Part shown: positions 58,817 through 64,000 of the stretch, in pieces
How the letters are laid out: each line of letters starts with the position of its first letter
Position numbering within the stretch: position 1 is the stretch's first letter
Assembly: GCA_035048485.1 (NCBI GenBank)
Contig: CM068589.1
Span: 5,442,229 to 5,506,228, forward strand
Source of the DNA: Pteria penguin
Lineage: Eukaryota > Mollusca > Bivalvia > Pterioida > Pteriidae
Reading direction: 5' to 3'
Length of the DNA stretch: 64,000 nt
The notes under the pieces: generated by a model
Seen by the model: the letters and a program-made list of their open reading frames with translations, nothing else
Database searches by the model: none
What the model was told of the DNA's origin: nothing
Program-made: the position numbers and the translations under genes

Positions 58817-59032
58817 AGCGTTAAGGTTTCTATCACACGGGCGATCACTCCTGTGCTGTTCATCACTGGAACTGATGCGAAATATGCACACGTCCAGTAG
58901 ACATTTAGGTAATTACGGATCCATGTTGGATGGGGTGCTGCCTGCAACGAACAAGTAGCATCAGGGGACTGGACGATGGGCGTGTCCCGAAAATCGTCCA
59001 ATAATAGAGAACTGATGGCTGATTCTGTTGAC
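58817..59032 (-). CDS. Candidate receptor-family exon (phase 2-2)
   Basis: 216 bp between acceptor gatttttag and a possible donor gtaaat, open as 1+213+2. Reads DATCSLQAAPHPTW, then YLNVYWTCAYFASVPV and TGVIARVIETL. The C-x20-C spacing and the V-V strand resemble type-2 domains, but the phases differ and the flanking exons are unknown. It may be a 5' G3 exon or part of a remnant. Confidence 0.4.
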
Positions 59033-59159
59033 CTAAAAATCATTCAACATCACAGCTGTAGCACATATAAACCACAAAGTTGGACGGACTAAACGGTTAG
59101 CACAATTGAAATAGAAATTCAGTGGGTACATATTGCTGGGAAAGAGGATCAATTTAATC

Positions 59160-59420
59160 TAGAAGTGGTGTTAATCAGTTTTGGATAATAATTCAAAAAC
59201 ACTAAAGAATTATTTGAAAGCTCAAAATCCCAAAACTTTCCTATTGTTGAATAAATTACGACTTACGATTTTTCTACACTTTATACCTCCATACCTCACG
59301 ATAATTTCAAAAAACAGACTCTTTAAAATTACATATAAATGGGGGATTTTTTCACCAAAAAGGGTTTGCAAAGATAGAGATTAATTGTGTTAGGATATCC
59401 AAATACATATTTTGTGAAGA
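59160..59420 (+). pseudogene. PLE-1 RT fragment
   Basis: Corresponds to 51620-51880: TYDFSTLYT, then an IPH-like block and KKGLQR, with frameshifts. Confidence 0.65.
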
Positions 59421-59864
59421 AAACGATCTGAATCTAAATGCAAGTACTCTGAAGATAACATAAAACACATCCTGGTTTAAACAAAGTGAACGCCCAAGGG
59501 GCGACGGCTACGATTATAGCCCCCTGTTGGCTAGCAGAAAGTTGGTACAGCGGACTGTGTCAGATGTCAATAGTGTGGAAATTACAGCTGCCTCATCATC
59601 CGATCATATTACGCTTAGTAAGTCTGATGCCTTAATATCGCAGTAATTCAATATAGAAATTATATTCCTAGAGAATATCTGGAAATCTCGAATCTCGTAT
59701 ATAAGATGACACAAATCCGTGATTTATAGATTTGAACTGTCATGGACGAAATGCACATTACATTACTATGACAAAGTGCTTATAAAGTTCTACCATTCCT
59801 GTGGGAACAAAATAACAATGGATTCCGTCGGCGAGTTTTCCAGGAGTAGCAACGTTCTTGTGTT

Positions 59865-60055
59865 AGACATCTGCCAAAGCTGAATGACACAAATCAACAA
59901 GGACATGTACACAAAAATATGAAAATAGTAGAATATACATAGAAAAACATTACAAAAATATTCGATTGTGCTGCGGTTACGACACTGACTTAGGACGGCC
60001 AATTGAAGTAACAAACGTCTCTCAATTGGTGTGGTTAACTGACAACTCTCAACGA
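59865..60055 (-). mobile_element. PLE-2 3'-end fragment
   Basis: Has the shared end (agacatctgccaaagctgaa), gattgtgctgcggttacg and caattggtgtggttaac. Confidence 0.65.
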
Positions 60056-60159
60056 CTACAATTTATTTTAGCAGCAGTCGCCACTTGTAGAAGGCTAAAG
60101 GATTAGGCAACATTTTACAATATGGCAGCATCCAAAGCCTTATAAAAGCATTAGTCAGT

Positions 60160-61150
60160 GACGATATCAAGGAAAAAAGAGGAGTAACTGGCTCAGCTAT
60201 GTGGCAGAAGTCACCATGGAGCTATACAATACATGAATATAAATAGTACACTAGCACATATAACACATTACAAAAATATTTGATTGTACTGCAATTACGA
60301 TACTGACTTAGGACGGTCATTTAATTTGCCAAAAGCCAAACAAATGGTGTGGTTAACCGGTTTACGGACCCACCTTCCCACTCACTGTAACAGCAGAACA
60401 ATCAAAGGACGTACATTAAAAAATCTATAAATAATCCTCCATGTAAAAACAAGGGTCAACAGGTATCGCATATTGAGAGGTCATAAAACATAAACACGTA
60501 AGGTATTGTAAAACACATAATGATATAAAAATATATGCGACATCAACATGATGAACCGTGCTCTGCCAGTCTGAAAGCGAGGTAAGACCCAAAATCTAAC
60601 AGTCAGAGGGGACGAGGTTCAGGATCATGTCTCCTCTGAAAGAGGTTTGGACAAGGCCTGTCTATAAAACCTATAGTCTTTTTGATCATCTCAATGTCAT
60701 ATTGTCTATTTAGAAGACGTTTGACTATTTTATTACATGATAAAATAACGTTATCGGAGTCTTTTACTTTCCTTAGTTTATATACGAGATCACCGTAAAA
60801 ATTAGGATGGGAAATTCCATTGGATACATACTGTTTAAAAGAAATATTTCCAAATTTAGATAAGTTCTGAATAAGATCTGAAGAATTTGCCGAATGTTTT
60901 TCTTAGCTTGTGATATCTGTAACCCTGAGTTAAATGTTTAGTGGTAATTTGTAAATTTCGTTTATGAAAGTCCAAAACATCGGTGCAGCCTCTGACAAAT
61001 CGAACTAATTGAGATATATGGATACCATGTGATTGGAGTCGAGGGACATCGCCATCCAAGTATGGAAAATGTACAATATGAAATCCAAAATCCTCACGTT
61101 TATCATAAATATTAATATATAATAGGTGGTTGATAATTTTGATGTTCAAA
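60160..61150 (-). mobile_element. PLE-2 copy with RT C-terminal coding remnant
   Basis: On the minus strand, 61149-60856 reads YINIYDKREDFGFHIVHFPY, then SHGIHISQLVRFVRG and RYHKLRKTFGKFFRSYSELI. This is the same C-terminal RT region as PLE-1 but clearly diverged. It continues into the tail repeat (gacatgatcctgaacctcgt; then ccggttaaccac) down to 60165. This copy links the dispersed tail fragments to a Penelope-like RT. The catalytic core is missing. Confidence 0.75.
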
Positions 61151-61293
61151 TCTAAGAAAGGTAGGGAGCCCCAAACTCTTTCCTTAAAAATACATGAGAC
61201 ACACTTTTTAGATACCTATAAATAATTTACTTGTATCACAATGTACCAAAGAATAAGTAAGTTACAAAGCATATTTTATAGATATGATGTGCC

Positions 61294-61490
61294 CTACTCA
61301 CGATATGCAGTTTTAAGTTTTGGTTGTACATTGTTTACGGAACACTCAGAAAGAAATTTCATTGTCTCATGAACATCTTTATACTGGATTGAACTGTAGT
61401 CAGTCATTATTGAAACTTTTGTAGTCTGTTGTTTCGTATTTAATTCTTTATGATTTTTCTCATTAGTGTATATGTACATAGATTCAATGA
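61294..61490 (-). CDS. G4 terminal exon: cytoplasmic tail with ITIM-like motif
   Basis: 197 bp after a good acceptor (aaatattccag), phase 1, ending TAG; 64 residues. Starts IESMYIYTNEKNHKEL and holds the adjacent tyrosines TDYSSIQYKDVHETM. IQYKDV fits the ITIM consensus [I/V/L/S]-x-Y-x-x-[I/V/L], and DYSSI is a second YxxI site. The phase-1 start and early YxxV/T tyrosines parallel the G2 and G3 tails, but sequence similarity is weak. Its intron is paralogous to 215-785. The transmembrane exon should lie upstream, to the right, but was not found. It may act as an inhibitory-type receptor tail (inference). Confidence 0.55.
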
Positions 61491-61534
61491 CTGGAATATT
61501 TGTAACATAATAAATATAGAACATATGTACTTTT

Positions 61535-61800
61535 AATTTTGTGCACCATATGCGAATTTCGACAAGTTATATCTCTTCAGTGATGCTCGTAGCCGAATGA
61601 TTGGAATTCTCAATTTATATAAAAATATGAAGAGCAGTGTTGAAGCTAAAATGACCGAAAAGTGAACCAAAGAATCTATCTAAGGACAGAGCTACGCATG
61701 AGGGAGATACTCCTTAGTTTTAGAGTGATTTACTGAATTTGATGACTGAAAATTTGAAGTATATATTTCATGTCAGTACAAAAACACTGAAATCTAGACT
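61535..61800. repeat. Intron paralogous to 215-785 (uninserted copy)
   Basis: Matches the left-edge segment on both sides of the PLE-2 insertion there. Confidence 0.6.
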
Positions 61801-62303
61801 AATGATGCCCTCGGGGACTATAAGACCACCAGCAGTGACACCAATGATACAATTTGTTCGCTTTGACGTATGTTTTTCAATATAGAATTCACATATCCTT
61901 TCTTCAAAATCATAATTTGTTTGTATAAGTTTGAATGGACAAAGTGACTATGAAAGAGCAAGGCCTTCTATATGTTACTTATATATTTTTGAATTAATTT
62001 AAAGTTTAATAGTTCAATTTGAAGCAATGAATGTTGTTCACGTTGATGTCATAATTATTATTCTGAAATCTAGTTGATCCACATATTCATATTGAACACA
62101 CTACATGGTTATGCATAATAGATATTTGCTCCGGCATACCAGTGTAGGGATAAAAGAATTCATTTTTGAATTTAAAAACTTCCTTTTAGTTTTCCTATCA
62201 TTTACGGTAATATGGTATTAACTTATCTTATAAAACACTACGTGTATATAACGTGTAATTACGTACAATTTCAGAAGGATATCAACGCCTTTATAATACA
62301 TAC

Positions 62304-62310
<7 letters not shown>

Positions 62311-62356
<46 letters not shown>
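62311..62356. repeat. (TG)n microsatellite
   Basis: About 22 units. It merges directly into the first 243-bp repeat at gtagtaaatttgaacc. Confidence 0.95.
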
Positions 62357-62357
<1 letters not shown>

Positions 62358-64000
62358 TAAATTTGAACCGTGCGACGGCTTCGCCTAGCCTACAAAGCAT
62401 GCCGCATATAACATCACGCCACGGAGACAACCCTAAAAAAGGTTGTTCCAATGACGTACATATATTACGGCATGCCTAGCAGACACCGGAAGTGAACTTA
62501 TAATTTGAAATTGGTTGCACGTGGCTCGGTTCCGAGGTGGGGATATCACATCCTCGACACCAGCGGACGTCCATGTAGGTGCATATGTTATATATGTAGT
62601 AAATTTGAACCGTGCGGCGGCTTCGCCTAGCCTACAAAGCATGCCGCATATAACGTCACGCCACGGAGACAACCCTAAAAAAAGGTTGTTCCAATGACGT
62701 ACATATATTACGGCATGCTTAGCAGACACCGGAAGTGAAGTTATGATTTGAAATTGGTTGCACGTGGCTCGGTTCCGAGGTGGGGATATCACATCCTCGA
62801 CACCAGCGGACGTCCATGTAGGTGCATATGTTATATATGTAGTAAATTTGAACCGTGCGGCGGCTTCGCCTAGCCTACAAAGCAAGCCGCATATAACGTC
62901 ACTCCACGGAGACAACCCTAAAAAAAGATTGTTCCAATGACGTACATATATTACGGCATGCTTAGCAGACACCGGAAGTGAAGTTATGATTTGAAATTGG
63001 TTGCACGTAGCTCGGTTCCGAGGTGGGGATATCACATCCTCGACACCAGCGGACGTCCATGTAGGTGCATATGTTATATATGTAGTAAATTTGAACCGTG
63101 CGGCGGCTTCGCCTAGCCTACAAAGCATGCCGCATATAACGTCTTGCCACGGAGACAACCCTAAAAAAGGTTGTTCTAATGACGTACATATATTACGGCA
63201 TGCTTAGCAGACACCGGAAGTGAAGTTATGATTTGAAATTGGTTGCACGTGGCTCGGTTCCGAGATGGGGATATCACATCCTCGACACCAGCGGACGTCC
63301 ATGTAGGTGCATATGTTATATATGTAGTAAATTTGAACCGTGCGGCGGTTTCGCCTAGCCTACAAAGCATGCCGCATATAACGTCACGCCACGGAGACAA
63401 CCCTAAAAAAAGGTTGTTCCAATGACGTACATATATTACGGCATGCTTAGCAGACACCGGAAGTGAAGTTATGATTTGAAATTGGTTGCACGTGACTCGG
63501 TTCTGAGGTGGGGATATCGCATCCTCGACACCAGCGGACGTCCATGTAGGTGCATATGTTATATATGTAGTAAATTTAAACCGCGCGGCGGCTTCGCCTA
63601 GCCTACAAAGCATGCCGCATATAACGTCACGCCACGGAGACAACCCTAAAAAAAGGTTGTTCCAATGACATACATATATTACGGCATGCTTAGCAGACAC
63701 CGGAAGTGAAGTTATGATTTGAAATTGGTTGCACGTGGCTCGGTTCCGAGGTGGGGATATCACATCCTCGACACCAGCGGACGTCCATGTAGGTGCATAT
63801 GTTATATATGTAGTAAATTTGAACCGTGCGGCGGCTTCGCCTAGCCTACAAAGCATGCCGCATATAACGTCACGCCACGGAGACAACCCTAAAAAAAGGT
63901 TGTTCCAATGACGTACATATATTACGGCATGCTTAGCAGACACCGGAAGTGAAGTTATGATTTGAAATTGGTTGCACGTGGCTCGGTTCCGAGGTGGGGA
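62354..64000. repeat. 243-bp satellite array, about 6.8 units, runs off right edge
   Basis: Unit starts recur every 243 bp (one is 242), with identity well above 95%. Each unit contains ACCGGAAGTGA (ETS-type), ATAACGTCAC and ATGACGTAC (CRE-like half-sites), and a GC-rich centre. Since 243 is 3x81, the minus strand stays open for up to three units (62433-63158, 63176-63943) with one motif per unit. The 242-bp unit breaks the frame, so these ORFs are not considered genes. Confidence 0.92.

Noticed and set aside
62218..63943. Minus-strand ORFs of 241 and 255 codons with an 81-residue repeat
   Set aside because: They follow the 243-bp satellite period and are broken where one unit is 242 bp; no start context, domains or splice sites support a gene.

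Overview
Eukaryotic, AT-rich, repeat-dense DNA from an invertebrate animal, most likely a bivalve mollusc. I infer this from a tRNA-derived SINE with a bivalve-like tail (37.8 kb), Penelope-like retroelement remnants whose tail I associate with mollusc genomes, and a Ngaro-type retrotransposon. No species assignment is possible from the sequence alone. There is no operon structure; the host genes are intron-rich and all on the minus strand.

Host genes. I see a tandem cluster of at least four related, unrecognised receptor-like genes or gene remnants (my labels G1-G4), all reading right to left. G1: three extracellular exons (7197-7094, 3424-3214, 1981-1634), with its 3' end off the left edge. 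G2: a cytoplasmic-tail exon with seven degenerate repeats (20285-19454, frameshifted) and a dead extracellular exon at 33.4 kb. G3: nine phase-compatible exons from 56916 down to 46184, giving two extracellular modules, a transmembrane helix and a short tail. G4: a tail exon with an ITIM-like motif (61490-61294), the rest lying off the right edge. The repeating module is three exons with intron phases 1-0, 0-1 and 1-1, encoding two cysteine-containing, probably Ig-like domains. Homologous introns (215-785 with 61535-61800; 7.2-7.7 kb with 33.4-33.8 kb) independently support tandem gene duplication.

Mobile DNA. A young, nearly intact Ngaro element (20577-26933) carries split direct repeats A1-B1-A2-B2 and ORFs for Gag, RT-RNase H, tyrosine recombinase and an SGNH hydrolase. 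A 5.6-kb CACTA-type element (8177-13767) has 3-bp target duplications, subterminal 10-bp repeats and nested passengers (a tandem tRNA-SINE array and a 293-bp MITE). Two copies of a GTTAACGC-rich inverted-repeat element lie at 4.9 and 38.8 kb. Two Penelope-like families (PLE-1, PLE-2) left many truncated copies. A dead Tc1-like transposase lies at 45.1 kb.

Satellites. A 34-bp minisatellite (27.4-30.5 kb) is followed by a 49-bp one (30.9-33.25 kb). There is a (CATA)n block (39.9-40.7 kb), a 55-bp array (53.8-54.1 kb) and a 243-bp array running off the right edge (62.35-64 kb). The remaining stretches are AT-rich intron or intergenic DNA in which I see nothing codable.
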